Positions 11,784 through 23,384 of a stretch of DNA of 64,000 nt are shown in pieces; the first letter of the stretch is position 1, and every line of letters begins with the position of its first letter. Under the pieces are notes generated by a model, which saw nothing but the letters and a program-made list of their open reading frames with translations, was not told the DNA's origin and did not search any database. Both the position numbers and the translations under genes were made by a program. Where the stretch lies: NCBI GenBank assembly GCA_002989075.1, contig PSQN01000013.1, forward strand, positions 1,766,194-1,830,193. The letters are read 5' to 3'. Source of the DNA: Arthonia radiata (Eukaryota; Ascomycota; Arthoniomycetes; Arthoniales; Arthoniaceae).

Positions 11784-13156
11784 ATATGTAAGTATGGCTA
11801 CAGTAGAATGACATGTATTGTTATTGCTACTCGTCGCGGCTTGCAGACCGGCCAATGGTGTTGACTGACACCCGGCGAACCGACAACGGGTGTTGCGCGG
11901 GTTTGAGTGAATTGCTTGGACAGCTAATATGCTTTGACTTGTTAACCGATCAGGTCTGAGGCAAGTGCAAGCTCTGTTCGAGCTGCAGCCCTACAGTTCG
12001 AAACACGTACCTGCCTGTGTTGCGGCCGCTCCTTGACGCTTGAGATTGATAGAAAGAGCAGGAAAGTAGCATGTACCGTAATGATCATTTTGGTGAATCT
12101 CTAACAGCCATCAAGTTCTTGGAAGACTTCCACTCCGACCCTGAGAATAAGCTGCCTTTCCCTAAGTCGTTTCTATAGAGATCGGATCGGGCCGTCGTCG
12201 ATACGTCAGTACTGTGAACAGTTCTGTGTAGCATTAGAACGGCTGGCTCATACGGACAGCTAGTGAACCAATCAAAAGACCGTCGTCGTTCTCGCTCCAA
12301 GTGTATCTATGGTTCACGTGTAGGTGTGGTTCTGTACACACAGTGGTTTGGTAACCTGCTCCTTCGATACAATTGTGCTGGCCAAGGCTGCACCTTCTAG
12401 CTGCACACTCAACAGACACTAGCAGACATTAAACCGGACATATGGACATGATGTGAGCATTCGGCACATTTATCAAATACAGCACACTTACCAAATACAA
12501 TGGTCACTCGCCGTGATAAGTCCACAGTCGCCACAGGCTTTCTCTCGCAGGTAGTAGGGAGGCAGCACTGCGGAGTGAGGTACTCGCATTTGGTTGCATT
12601 CTTATCAGTCTCCATGGCCGCCTCTGCAGCACTATCTTCCCCAACAAAAATGATACTACAAGCAACGAACTGAAGAAGCAACATTCGATACTTCATAAAG
12701 CAATCGTCATGTCCCCAGTGCTCGAGGATCTATGTCCGAGATTGCCATAGGCTGACTGCTCCAGATGGAGCTCTCTTGCTGGCCATGAGCATAGCAGTAG
12801 TCAATTGTCGGTTCGAACGCCATCTCTTCAGACATTGGCTGACACCACATTATTCTAGGCACGTTGAAGCCGAGCACCTGATTATAGCTTTGTTGAGTGC
12901 TTGCACAGTGCTGCAACAAGCTCAAGGCGTTCACAACCGACCCGCGCTGACCACAACAACCTTTCCCAGACGTTCACTTGGCACCATTACCTGCTACGAT
13001 TCACCTTTACGAAGATGCGTCGCCTTCTACCTGACATGATGAGGATCCAACGCGGAAGCTTGCGTTTGTTCGTCATCTCACAACCCTCAACTACCGTAGT
13101 CCCCGAATCGCAAGCCCAACAACAACCCAGATCTCAGTCCGAGTCAACAACACAGG
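11784..13156. other. Intergenic, 1.37 kb
   Basis: Only short, unconvincing frames on both strands. No tRNA-like B box, tandem repeat or inverted repeat was found by eye. Confidence 0.5.
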
Positions 13157-14390
13157 ATGTGCTACTACTGGTATTGTCCACGATGTGGCCAAGCAAATAA
13201 TCAGAGCTTCGTTTGGTGCGAGACTGCCTGCCTGAATTACACTTGGGAGCCTGGAAACTTCCACTCCCATTGCGACACCAACTGCATTCCCATGGGATAC
13301 GGCCGCGAGGGCCTGGATCGTTCGATTGCCGACGCAATCGAACGCGACTACGATGACGGGCATTTCGGTCTGGAGCGAGGCTACACCCCAAACACCTTTT
13401 CGAGTACCCCTACCACGCGCCACTCCAGTCACGCGCCGAGTCGGCACTCGGACAATGATCCTGGTCAGCGAGAGAGTCGTGAGCCTAGCCATCACTCGAG
13501 CAGCAATCGCGGCCATCGACCCCGAGCCACTTCCGAGAGTAGAGGCTTTGATTTTGGTGGAGATTTGGGTATGCCCGATGCTGAAGCTGATCGACCTCGC
13601 TCCATCAACCCCCGTACAGGCGAGCCGTACCGTACCTCCCGTCGCGAGCGCGACTACGGACGCAGTTGGCGCCTCAACAACCCCGAGTACCATCGGGACT
13701 ACAGGCGGCGTGAACGCGAAGAGCAGGCCGAGCTTCGCGAAGGCATCCGAAACATGTCTGACCCGGACGTATCCCACTATCGACCGATCTTGCCCCGCGT
13801 GTCGAGCTACGTGCCACCTGTTGCGCATCCGCGCGCCCGCCGTTCGACGGAGATCGCGGTGCAGAGCATGGAGGAGCAGGCGCGGTCGAACTCGAGGTGG
13901 GATTCGAGGTATGGAGAGCGCGCGAGGAGCCCGAATCGTTCGAGGTAAGTTGGAGAGCAATTGCGCATTCCAAGTCATACTCCAAATCAATCCTACCAGA
14001 TCTTCATCCGCTGGCGTTTTACTAAGAAGCGGAGTTTCGTACTGGCTGTTTCAGGCCTGATGGCTATTGCAGAGTTCTTTGCTGACGTTTCTCTACAGGT
14101 ATGGAAGTGACTCGAGGGACGACGGACGCACTCGTTCAGCGTCTCGCTACGGTGGCCGATATGATGACGGTCATTGGCGGTCGCGTTCAGAGCATCGCAG
14201 CGGAGAGTCGGGCGGTCGGCGACACTCTGGCGCGCGTTTTGGCAACGAGCGTGAGTGGAGTGAGAGTAGGAGCGGACGCGGACACGGGGAGTCTCATCGT
14301 CGAAATGGTGGCGGGTATGGGTACGGATCCTCGTATGGAGGCGGCGGGTATGGGTCCGGATATGGAGGCAGCTACTACGGGTACCGTTGA
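13157..14390 (+). CDS. Cys/His-head, Arg/Ser-rich protein (tandem copy 1)
   Basis: Two exons, 13157-13944 and 14099-14390, about 359 residues. The head has cysteines at 2, 7, 10, 21 and 25 in the pattern C-x2-CGQ-x8-C-x3-C, then HSHC at 36-39; this looks like a metal (zinc) site. The rest is disordered: Arg/Ser/His-rich with an NPRTGEPY motif, ending in a Gly/Tyr/Ser-rich tail (GYGYGSSYGGGGYG) like RNA-binding or phase-separating proteins. The same cysteine positions and a TGEP block recur in the gene at 15906-16854, so the two are diverged tandem paralogs. The second exon joins in frame after a 154-nt intron. No known family is recognised; a nucleic-acid-related role is speculation. Confidence 0.75.
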
Positions 14391-15905
14391 GCGAGGCATG
14401 TGAGATATTGCGAGCTGGGGCCATATTTGGAGCGACATATTCCTGGTCTGGCTCAGAACACCACCATCTTGAACCACCATTCTGCACGACCATTCTGGAG
14501 TAGGTGTAAGTTTCAGAGCATCCACGCATTTGGTCCTACGCCTCTTTGTGATGCTTTCGGTGGTCCGTATACCGGCACTACTCTGGAACCATTGGCTCGG
14601 ATGCGATTGTAACTAGGGCAGATGCTGTACAGAGAGATTTCTGCTTGAACTGTTCTTCTAGGTGTCCTATAGGTCGGCAACTTGTTTTTCACATACAAAA
14701 GTCTTAAGTATACTATACTACAAATACACTGTAGAACGCTTAACCTAGGGGACTAATACAGCTTCTTGAATTGTAGGTCAAGCTAAAACTGGGAGCGACC
14801 CGCAAGAGGTTTTCTCTCGAAGGAAACAAAGGGATGAAGGACCTGCGGGAGAACCAAGGACTAGGTGAGTGCCGGGGGATGGGGATGCAGGGGGCCGTGG
14901 ACTACTCGAACTGAGACGCACATATTGCTGTTCGGTGAGAATCGGATACACCACCATTTCGAAATGTTGAGTTTCTCTGGTGTCGAAGGTCATGCAAGCA
15001 TTTAGTCGATGTCTCTAGGCTAGCTGGCTCCCATCTTAAGATCATGCGTGGACATGGAGTTTTGCTGACTGCGCCTCTTTCATTCTCTTCTGCTTGTGTC
15101 GGTTTACGATATTCTGCAAGTGACGACGCTGCTGAAGCATTCATAAAAATCCGCGAATTGGACCTTGTGTTATCATGAACGCATACTCGCCTTTTTCAGA
15201 CAAGTCACTTGTCTTCGACGTTACTAGTAATGGCTGGTGACGGCCCCTTAAGCATAGCCAGATATTATTTTCGAGCAATACACAACAATACTCGACCGGG
15301 TGGTTGATGGTCATGTTGAAAGGGGGGTGTATGAATCAAACAAAATCAAATAAGGAGCTGCCAACAAAGGTGCGATCCTATTGATTTTACTAACTTTCCA
15401 TCCCGTTTTCCTCGCGCATCACTTCGAGCGAGTATATAGCTTGGCACAGCAAACAGAGCCGAGCGCGAACCTCCAGGTCTGCATAATCTTCTGCATCTTG
15501 CGGGTCAACAAACAGAAAGAATTATGAACTGGACGCGTCCGACTGCCTCCTCAACGCTCTGCGCAGAATAGCAAGCATTGTTGTGAATGCGCGACTGACG
15601 TTGCAAGTCTCTACTACAACGCCAGAGCCAGCGCATCGACTGAAAAGCACAAAGAAGGAATCAGCTACTTACTCGACTACTACCCTTCTTGACCGCAGCC
15701 TACACCCCCGACAACCTTCCCTACTCTACCTCAATTTGCTCGATCGACGATCTGCTCTACCGAAAACCTGCTCCACGGACTCAACTAATAAGCTAGATAG
15801 TCAACATTTCAACTAAGCAGTCGTTGCTCTGATTTAAACCCTCTCTTAGTTCAGCAGCCACTCAACCGAGAACTGGCTCTATTAGTACGACAAGAGTAAT
15901 TGACC
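14391..15905. other. Intergenic, 1.5 kb, with putative promoter of tandem copy 2
   Basis: No gene is supported. A TATATA at 15433-15438 is followed by about 400 bp rich in C/T and A (15500-15900), which resembles a fungal core promoter and long leader for the gene starting at 15906. Short frames here have no domain content. Confidence 0.4.
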
Positions 15906-16854
15906 ATGTGTTGGAAAGCCGTACGTCTAAAGACCCCCTGGGCATCGATCTTGCCCTAACCAGGATTCATTGTTCTAGATCTGTGCAATCTGTGGACAAA
16001 CCACCATAGACTCGCCCGTCGCCTGCTCAGGGTACTGCGGCCGTACCAAGGGCGAGGTGGTTGGCATCCCTCACAACCACTGCATGACAGTCGGCATCGT
16101 TCCCCGCTCGCTGTCCGCAAACCGTGGGGAGCCTAGCGTCTCGCGCTCGTACTCAGCCTACGAGGCGCCGCAGCCGTCGAGACGACCACTCTCAGTCAAT
16201 GATCATCCGGACGATACTCGCGGTTGGGAGCTTTCCAGTAAGTCTACCAGACATTCACGTTGTGAATCCATGCTGATGCAGGAAAGATCACTTGAAGAAC
16301 TACGGGTTCTACCCGCACTCAATTGGCCGGTCAGGGTACCAGGAGCTGTACACCAACCACCGTCAGTCTCAGTGCCAATCCCCTTGTTTCTAGAATTGCT
16401 CGATACTGACATTGGCGTCTTAGTCGACCCGGACACTGGCGAGCCAATCCCACCTCGTGCTCGGTCCCCTGCCCGCAATCGACAGCAGAAGCCTTACCAC
16501 GCTCGGTCTGACTCCCGAAGCGGTCGCGACACTCGGTACGAGCCGTCTTCGCGCTATGGCGAAGCAGACCGATCATCATCCCGCACCTGGTTGGAGCGAG
16601 ACTCTCGCCGTCGATCTCCCTCACCCAGCGGCGGGTTAGAGCGAGACTCTCGCAACCGTCGCCGCCCACAGACCCGTGCCTACGCCTCATCGCTAAGAAA
16701 TGGCGGCGGTGGCGGAGAATCAGAGTCCCGCGTACGAAATTCTTCGAGGAATGGCCGCCAGGGACCTTCAACTCCAGAAGGCGGCGACAGTGGCTACTAT
16801 CTTCGCTCGTCGGATTCGAGAGGTCGGTCTGGAGGTCGACGCTCGCATCGTTAA
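15906..16854 (+). CDS. Cys/His-head, Arg/Ser-rich protein (tandem copy 2)
   Basis: Proposed exons are 15906-15920, 15979-16237, 16287-16361 and 16424-16854; about 259 residues. The 5-codon first exon supplies MCWKA, and splicing then places cysteines at 2, 7, 10, 21 and 25, exactly as in the gene at 13157, with HNHC at 37-40. A DPDTGEPI block matches NPRTGEPY in copy 1. The tail is Arg/Ser/Asp-rich. Intron 2 needs an AAG acceptor at 16286: the nearer CAG at 16281 would cause an early stop, and it lies only ~6 nt from the likely branch A. An unspliced reading through this stretch is open but lacks the shared-looking sequence HLKNYGFYPHS. Function is unknown. Confidence 0.7.
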
Positions 16855-17378
16855 GAGGTCATGCTTCGCTGTAATAATTAGAGATTCGTTGCTGAGCAGC
16901 TGAGCATTGGCGGAAGTTGGATCACTGGCCGCAGAGCCAGCGCTCGTGTGGGAGAGGTTGGTGGTCGCATAGGTGCACATTACGCCATCTCTTCAGCATT
17001 CGCGTTTTAATTCCGGTAGCAGAAGTAATCCGACGTTGTCGCTAAGGAACTGGTCGTGTGAAGGAACTGTCGAGTATCGCTCGCAGGTTTCCCGATGCGG
17101 TAACTAGCAGGTCAGGGTAGGTGGAATCTGTACAAGAAGCACGTCAAACTAGCCAGGGAATGCGTGAGGGAGAATCGTCCTTGTTCGCACACACCTAGAT
17201 CCGGGGTTGATTATGCATCACCGGCTGAAGGGCAAGCTTTCCGATAGTGTGACCACATAGACAATTCCAAGGCGTGTCATTATGCACTATTGTACAATAT
17301 CTACCGATCCTGATAGCCAGGCTCAAACGCCCTATTGAAGAAATCCGTCAGGCGATGATACTGCTGACGAGGATGCCC
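16855..17378. other. Intergenic between convergent genes, 524 bp
   Basis: 3' flanks of the tandem-copy-2 gene and VPS10. A TTGTACAATATC-type AT patch near 17290 could serve 3'-end formation. Nothing else is seen. Confidence 0.4.
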
Positions 17379-20300
17379 CTATGCCTCCTCATCGCTGTCA
17401 TCACCTAACAAATCGCTCTCATCACTGGCTTGACCCGTCCAATCTCGGCCCCGTCCGAAGCTTTCTCGTGATCTATACGTTCGACTTCCTGAGCCTCGCC
17501 ACGCAGGGCCATCTCCTCCCAACCGACTGTACCCGCCTTTTCTGGTACCTGGGAATCTGTCACGTACCCATCGGCCACCACCTACGACGATCATGGGTAT
17601 AGCCAGGACAGCTGCAGCAAGAGCTGACACAGCCATGACTGGATAGCGTACAATTGGAGAACCGGTGTCGAAGTTCGGCAAGGGGACTCGCATCCGCGTC
17701 GTTGGACCTGCGTCATCACCAAGAGCAATACGGCCGAACTTCCCAGCAGAGAGGCGGTGATAGATAAACCAGCCAATGCCCCCAGCTGCCATAATGCAGA
17801 TGATGACAATGAAGAACACCAGCCATCGGCTCGTCCCGTATCTTTCGTCGTATTCTTCTTCGTACCCGGGGCAAGGCAGTGGAGGATAGACGTAGTCGAG
17901 TTCCTTGCCGCCCTGACAGGTATTGCCCGGTATCCGACGATAACCCGAGACGGGATGATACACCTTGAGATAGGGATTGGCGCGGCATTCTTCTTTTGGG
18001 TCACGCTCTTCACCAGCTTTTATGCACACACCGGCTTGATCTCGCTGGTAGTTGTAGTCGCACTCGAAGTCCTTGGCGGTACAGGAGCAGTTCTCGCGAG
18101 TGGCGTGAAAGCGCTCAATACGCGGGCCATTGTAGCAGTCAGTGGATGTCGCCTTCTTGCGGTGATACTGGGCGTGATGTCCAAAGAGGCAATTGTTGTC
18201 TTGGAAAGGGTGCTCGGGTTCCCAAAGCTCGTAGTCAGAATCTTCCTCGTCGTGCTCACCCTCCTTAAAGTTGCACTGACGGTCAAAGGCTCCTCTGAAG
18301 TCGATGTTGATAGTTACTGCCTCACGCTTGCCGGAAGGCCTTCGACCCCAGAGCAAAAAGTTCAGAGAGCCATCCGACGGAACGGTAGAAAGATCGGAGA
18401 TCTCATACTCCTCGCTCTCTTTCTCAGTGAATTGATACTTATCGAAGTTGCGGCCTTCATCGAGGGAGTACAGGATCGTGTTGGTTGGGGCCCGTTCCTC
18501 AACCAAGACGACGATTGAACCCTGGTCGCCGAACTCCCACATGTACTGGCCCTTCTGCGCGGTATGCCATGTGAGCCCACCGTCTCGTGATACAAAGGTA
18601 TCACCATCACGCTTGCGGCCAAGTTCGCTTCCAACGTTGCCAATTCCCAGAACGAGACCCACGGCCGAGGGCGAGGAGTACGTGTCATCTGGAGAGCGGC
18701 GCTCGGTGTAGCCATGTAGGTGCAGAGCACATTCAGGCTTACGCTTCCGCTGCAGGGCACAATCGTAGTCGTCACCGTTGTTGTCTTGACTTGGTGGCAC
18801 GAGGTAGTCCCAATCGGCACCGTCATTGTGTGTGATACGAGTCTGGAGCTTCTTGGATGCACCAATCTTTTCCACCTCTTCGTGATTAGCAACGACATTT
18901 GAAAGGGCTGTTCCTTCAATCGCCTGAACCTTCTCAAAGTCAACGAAGCCAGCCGTGTTACGGTTGACGAAGTTCAGCGAGGTCACAAAGTTGGTGCCAT
19001 TGCTGTTGGATTTGACAATAGTGCCATACTCTCGTTCGCGACGGCCGTTGACGGTGATGTGTAAGAAGATGGAATGGCTGGAGCTGTCCAGAACAGTGTA
19101 TCCGTCAAAGCCCTCGTGGGGCGTTGGAGCCAATGTAGACGGCCACCTGGCTGGCGCGAAGGTCTGCGCGTCGATACTAGCGTTCAGCGTGAGTGATGCT
19201 TGCTCGTGCTCACGCGTGGCCACGATGATAAACTCGGACATTGTGGCGAAATTGGCAATGTCATTGAAGACGACGCGGTCGGTCTCGAACCAGTCCTCAC
19301 TGGCAACGAGGTTCTTTGCGCGACCGTCGTCCCGAGCGCAGAACACCAGCTTTTCGCTCGTGTTGCGGCCTTCTTGCCAAACGAATTCGCAAGTCCCGGC
19401 ATCATCGACCAGCTTCTCCCAGTCACCGCCACGCTTGAGCGACCGATGCGCCGTTGGGTAACAAGGGCCGCTTTCGGAATCGCAACCAGTCCATATCAGC
19501 CAGTTTCGCCTGGTCTCATGGAAACGAAGCACAGGCAGGCCCTGGTCGTTAGGAGGATTAGGCGCCTTGAAAGACCGGAAATCCTGACCTCGGTTTGTCG
19601 TGTAGAAGACATCGCCAGAGACGGTGATGATGTAGGCGTCGCGATGCTCGTGCACATTGGGGTAGATGAACAAAGCACCCTCGATGTCTTCGAGCTGCTT
19701 CCAGGTCTTGCCGTGGTCATGTGTCTTCCACGCCGTCCGGCCCTCGGTAAGCATGAGGATTGTCTCATCCTTGTCATTGTAGTCGTCACTGCCCTCAGAA
19801 CCGTCGCTGAAACTCGGTCGCTCGAGGTAACGGAACTCTCGAAAAAGATCTCCGTCCCAAGGCTTGATCGTGCTCTTGATACCATCTGCGGTAGGACTGT
19901 TATTGAGATCGTTGCATGTCCGCTCGACGTCGTCCAGCATCTTGTCGTAGACTTCGTTCTTCTTGCAAGCATTGCCTGGAATGTGGCGGAACCCTGACCG
20001 ACCCATGAATGTGTCCTTGGGGTTCTTACACTTACCCTTGGGCGCCAGGAGGCCTTTCTCGGGCAAGCACTTTTTGCGGTCTTCAGATCGGACATACCCA
20101 GTGTCGCACTCAAAGTCCGCCTCTGTACAAGGGCAAGGCTTGAAGTCAGGTTCGGCCTCTTTGAACTCCTTGTCGACGGAGCACTCAGACTTTTGCTTCT
20201 TCCTGCGGAAAGATTGCTGTTGTCCCATTACGCAGCCCGGCCCATCGTCATGCTCACGGGCGTGCCACGTTTCGAAGTCATCCTTCTTATCGCACTTCTT

Positions 20301-21941
20301 CAGATCTAGGAGCTCGAAGTCGATAGAGTATACCCAGAGTTTAGCGTCATCTCCACGCCCTGTCAACGCGGTCAGGAGAACTTTGCTGCTCGTAGAGTCA
20401 GTAATCGTGGTGAATATGCCGGCTCTGAACTTATCGTCATCATCCTCAATGAGCTTGAGCTTCTCCCAGTGCTCGCCATAGTCCAGAGAGTACTTGATGT
20501 GGTTTGTCGCGACGGTATCGGAGACGGCTACAAGTATGGAGCCTGAATCAGCAAATTCATACTTGTGCGGTCCTTCGTAGCCGAAGAACCAGTCCTCGCC
20601 ACCATTCTGGGACACCCACAAGTTGCTCTCTTCGTAGTCGTGGAGATCGTCACCCAAGTTGCCGATGCCCATCAGCAGGCCCGGCGCGCCTCGGTTCGAG
20701 AAGACTTTGCCCTGGTTACGCATCTCCGAGTATCCATGGAGATTCAGATCGCCTTTGCGGTCATCGCGCTGGCCTCGCAGATGCTGGAACGTCCTGCCAT
20801 CGTCGAAAGTAATCTTCGTTTGCAGCTGCTTGGGCTCGTTGCGGTCTAGCACAGCTTCTGGATTGGCGACAATGTTGGCAAGAGCTACACCTTGAATATT
20901 GTCCAGGCGCTCGTAATCCACGAAGCCAAAGCTGTTGCGGTTGGTGTGCTCTTGAAGGCTGGTGAAGTATGTGCCATTGGAGTCGCTGCCGAACAAATTG
21001 CCCATGGGAGCTGGGCTAAACGGTCCGCCGCCACCCTCCATGACATCCACGCGGATGCTGTAATCTGTCGATTCCATGACCGTATATCCGTCTGCGTCAA
21101 TTTTCTGATGACCGAACAGCGCACGATGCCATTCGGAGCCGTCGGTTGTGGTATACATGGCCATCTCGGTTGTGTGTTCACCCTTCTTCGCTGCGAGGAT
21201 GTATTTCGTCGCAGACACCATGCTTACAAAGCCTGAGCCAGCTCGACCGTCGCCGATCTTTGCTTCACTTTCATATTTGAAGTAGTCATCGCTATACACA
21301 AGATGCTCATGCAAGATACCTTTTATACCGGCCTCTTTGGGTGCAATACATAGAATGCGATTCTTGTCGATGCGGTCATGTCCAGACTCGAAGGGAACCC
21401 TCTCCTTAGCCCACATGCATTGTTGCGTCCGTGACCGGAGGAGCTCGGGGTCGGACTTGAAACCGTCGGTGGTGTAGTAGGCAGCCCGCTCGCTGTCACC
21501 ATGCACGTTCATGATGATCTTCTTGTTGTCGCTGGCGTGGAAGCTGAACGGCGCAGCGGGCGAAGGCGTCATGCCTTTGGTTTTGAAAGAGGTCCACTTC
21601 TTGCCTTGATCTCTTGTGATGTAGTGAGTGTCTCCAGTGGTCATGACAATGGCCACTTTATTGTCGTTCGGGCTGAGGACGATGGCGAAACCGTGTTGAA
21701 GGTCCTCAACCTCATCCCAGGATGCGCCGGCATCTTTGCTGATATGGACTTTGCCCTTTCGAGGCTCAGCGACGAGAGCGGTCTCGGAATCTTCAAAGAA
21801 TTGGAAGGGGGTGAGCTTGCTTTCGAAGGAAGTACGCTTGATGTACTTCTTGTCGACATCAGCGGAGGTGAGCGGAAGGATGAAGAGGAGAAAGAGCCAG
21901 AGAAAGCGCACGACTGCGCTGCGCCGGGGAAAGAAGTCCAT
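17379..21941 (-). CDS. VPS10: Vacuolar protein sorting receptor Vps10 (sortilin family)
   Basis: A single exon of about 1520 residues. A signal peptide (FLWLFLLFILPLTSA) is followed by two luminal Vps10 modules: many Asp-box repeats (ISKDAGASW, ITRDQGKKW, VSQNGGEDW, YSLDYGEHW, KTHDHGKTW, VSRDGGLTW), each module closed by a Cys-rich 10CC segment. Membrane segments lie near residues 1372-1394 (FFIVIICIMAAGGIG) and 1429-1452. The tail is acidic (DLLGDDSDEEA), as expected for GGA/retromer sorting. Vps10 carries hydrolases such as carboxypeptidase Y from the Golgi to the vacuole. I start at MDFFPRR (21941); an in-frame ATG five codons upstream (21956) is also possible. A 4.5-kb uninterrupted frame is unusual next to the intron-rich neighbours. 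Confidence 0.96.
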   Translation of the reverse strand: MDFFPRRSAVVRFLWLFLLFILPLTSADVDKKYIKRTSFESKLTPFQFFEDSETALVAEPRKGKVHISKDAGASWDEVEDLQHGFAIVLSPNDNKVAIVMTTGDTHYITRDQGKKWTSFKTKGMTPSPAAPFSFHASDNKKIIMNVHGDSERAAYYTTDGFKSDPELLRSRTQQCMWAKERVPFESGHDRIDKNRILCIAPKEAGIKGILHEHLVYSDDYFKYESEAKIGDGRAGSGFVSMVSATKYILAAKKGEHTTEMAMYTTTDGSEWHRALFGHQKIDADGYTVMESTDYSIRVDVMEGGGGPFSPAPMGNLFGSDSNGTYFTSLQEHTNRNSFGFVDYERLDNIQGVALANIVANPEAVLDRNEPKQLQTKITFDDGRTFQHLRGQRDDRKGDLNLHGYSEMRNQGKVFSNRGAPGLLMGIGNLGDDLHDYEESNLWVSQNGGEDWFFGYEGPHKYEFADSGSILVAVSDTVATNHIKYSLDYGEHWEKLKLIEDDDDKFRAGIFTTITDSTSSKVLLTALTGRGDDAKLWVYSIDFELLDLKKCDKKDDFETWHAREHDDGPGCVMGQQQSFRRKKQKSECSVDKEFKEAEPDFKPCPCTEADFECDTGYVRSEDRKKCLPEKGLLAPKGKCKNPKDTFMGRSGFRHIPGNACKKNEVYDKMLDDVERTCNDLNNSPTADGIKSTIKPWDGDLFREFRYLERPSFSDGSEGSDDYNDKDETILMLTEGRTAWKTHDHGKTWKQLEDIEGALFIYPNVHEHRDAYIITVSGDVFYTTNRGQDFRSFKAPNPPNDQGLPVLRFHETRRNWLIWTGCDSESGPCYPTAHRSLKRGGDWEKLVDDAGTCEFVWQEGRNTSEKLVFCARDDGRAKNLVASEDWFETDRVVFNDIANFATMSEFIIVATREHEQASLTLNASIDAQTFAPARWPSTLAPTPHEGFDGYTVLDSSSHSIFLHITVNGRREREYGTIVKSNSNGTNFVTSLNFVNRNTAGFVDFEKVQAIEGTALSNVVANHEEVEKIGASKKLQTRITHNDGADWDYLVPPSQDNNGDDYDCALQRKRKPECALHLHGYTERRSPDDTYSSPSAVGLVLGIGNVGSELGRKRDGDTFVSRDGGLTWHTAQKGQYMWEFGDQGSIVVLVEERAPTNTILYSLDEGRNFDKYQFTEKESEEYEISDLSTVPSDGSLNFLLWGRRPSGKREAVTINIDFRGAFDRQCNFKEGEHDEEDSDYELWEPEHPFQDNNCLFGHHAQYHRKKATSTDCYNGPRIERFHATRENCSCTAKDFECDYNYQRDQAGVCIKAGEERDPKEECRANPYLKVYHPVSGYRRIPGNTCQGGKELDYVYPPLPCPGYEEEYDERYGTSRWLVFFIVIICIMAAGGIGWFIYHRLSAGKFGRIALGDDAGPTTRMRVPLPNFDTGSPIVRYPVMAVSALAAAVLAIPMIVVGGGRWVRDRFPGTRKGGYSRLGGDGPAWRGSGSRTYRSRESFGRGRDWTGQASDESDLLGDDSDEEA

Positions 21942-22289
21942 CGCTGGACCGATCACCCATGCGAGCCTACAAAGAGGTGGTCTATGATGGAGAGGGAAAA
22001 GTAGAATGAGACATGCCGCACGAGGCTTCTAGATGAGGCCACCACGTAACCATCGAAGCGCGCCGTCTCGGCCCCGACATGCACCTTCAGCCCTACGCGC
22101 CACCCATTCGTGTCACCACCAGAGGACTGACTTATGTATTCCTCATTTACTGACCACTGCGAGAACTTGTGTAGCTTTAACTGGTCCCGCATCGCCGGTT
22201 TGCACAGCACGCCAGACTGCTCAAAGGGCGATATCCTCTCGATATCCAAGTCACCTAACTTCGTCGACATCGTAGCCTTACACACCCGT
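21942..22289. promoter_or_regulatory. VPS10 promoter / carrier 3' flank
   Basis: A 348-bp gap between two reverse-strand genes. It holds the VPS10 promoter; no specific element is recognised. Confidence 0.4.
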
Positions 22290-23384
22290 TCATGAGACGG
22301 CGTGCTTCAGGCTTTCGTAAATCGTGAATATCACCGCTGAGCTGGGCGCTGACCTCGCAACGGTGATGCCGCAGCCTCTGTACATGCCTCTAAGCCCTTG
22401 ATCCCTCCACAAACTTTTCCCCACGCTCCAGAATGATTGCTGCGCGCCACCCGAAACGACCACCTCCGTTTGCATTCGTGATTTGATCGTATCGGCCGGA
22501 TAGAATGTAAAGTTATAGCTCATGCCCGCCATGGCGCCCGCAGATAGCTGCTGCCATATGGCAATTGGCGCCTTGATGTCGCTCGATGGCTGTGCGCTCG
22601 CCTCCCGAGCACGAAAGAAAGCACTGACTCCCTCGAAACTGCCAAACCAGGCTGCAGAACCTCCAGTTTCACGGATCAGTGTACCAAACTGTCCGCGCCA
22701 GAAACCGAGCAGGCCCTTCTCTTTCAGCACCGACCCGATTACAGCCAGAACCCCGGGCCTAGCAACGCCAGGAGTCTCAGCGCACACTTGCATACGACAT
22801 TTGACGAGCTCGATGGGCGTGAGAACGAGGGAGGTGAAAGCACCGCTGACAGCTCCAGCAAGACACAAGGCATCAAGCGGCAGTGGTCGTGAGGGATCGT
22901 ACAGGGAGATCTTGAGCGCTTCTTGCGCCATATTGTACTGTAAATGATCAATGACTGCTCCTGCGTGGGTGGGTTGGCAACGTCCGACGTACGCTGAGGA
23001 AGAGACTGCTGGTCTCGATGGCGGCGCCGAGTACTGGCGCGCTTACGCCACGATATAGACCTTGGTACAGGCCATCCTTTACAATTGCCTGGCGAAAGCA
23101 GTCCAGCGGGCCAGCATACTGTAGTGGCTGGCTTGCGGCTTGAGATTGCAGGCGGACCTTCACAGTGTCGAAGGGATATTCGATGATCTTGCCGGCTCCG
23201 CCAGCTAGCTGCGCAGTGGTCAGTCTTTTGATCTGCTGGAATCCGAGAGATGTGTCTGGTCACGCACCGAGCCAACTGCGATATCACGGGCTGCATCTCG
23301 TGCCTGACTGCTCGTCTGCCCCGCAGTTACGGAATCTTCACGCTCGATGTGTGTCTCCGGGAACGAAGACTTCTGCACGTCCAT
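22290..23384 (-). CDS. Mitochondrial carrier, ornithine/basic amino acid type
   Basis: Exons 23384-23268, 23208-22993 and 22937-22290; about 326 residues. Three carrier repeats each have the PxD/E-x-x-K/R signature: YPFDTVKVR, TPIELVKCR and YPADTIKSR. The third repeat has RGCGITVARSAP and the second has RETGGSAAWF, features of the ornithine carrier group (yeast Ort1/Arg11, Aspergillus AmcA), which exports ornithine from mitochondria for arginine synthesis. The N-terminus before repeat 1 is short and hydrophilic. Membership of the family is certain; the substrate is inferred from subgroup-like motifs. It faces CGR1 head to head. Confidence 0.88.

Noticed and set aside
13091-13990. 299-codon reverse frame opposite tandem copy 1
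   Set aside because: It is the antisense shadow of an Arg/Ser-rich coding region, has low-complexity content and no ATG-supported domain.
19200-19997. 265-codon forward frame inside VPS10
   Set aside because: Antisense to a region with clear Asp-box repeats; no features of its own.
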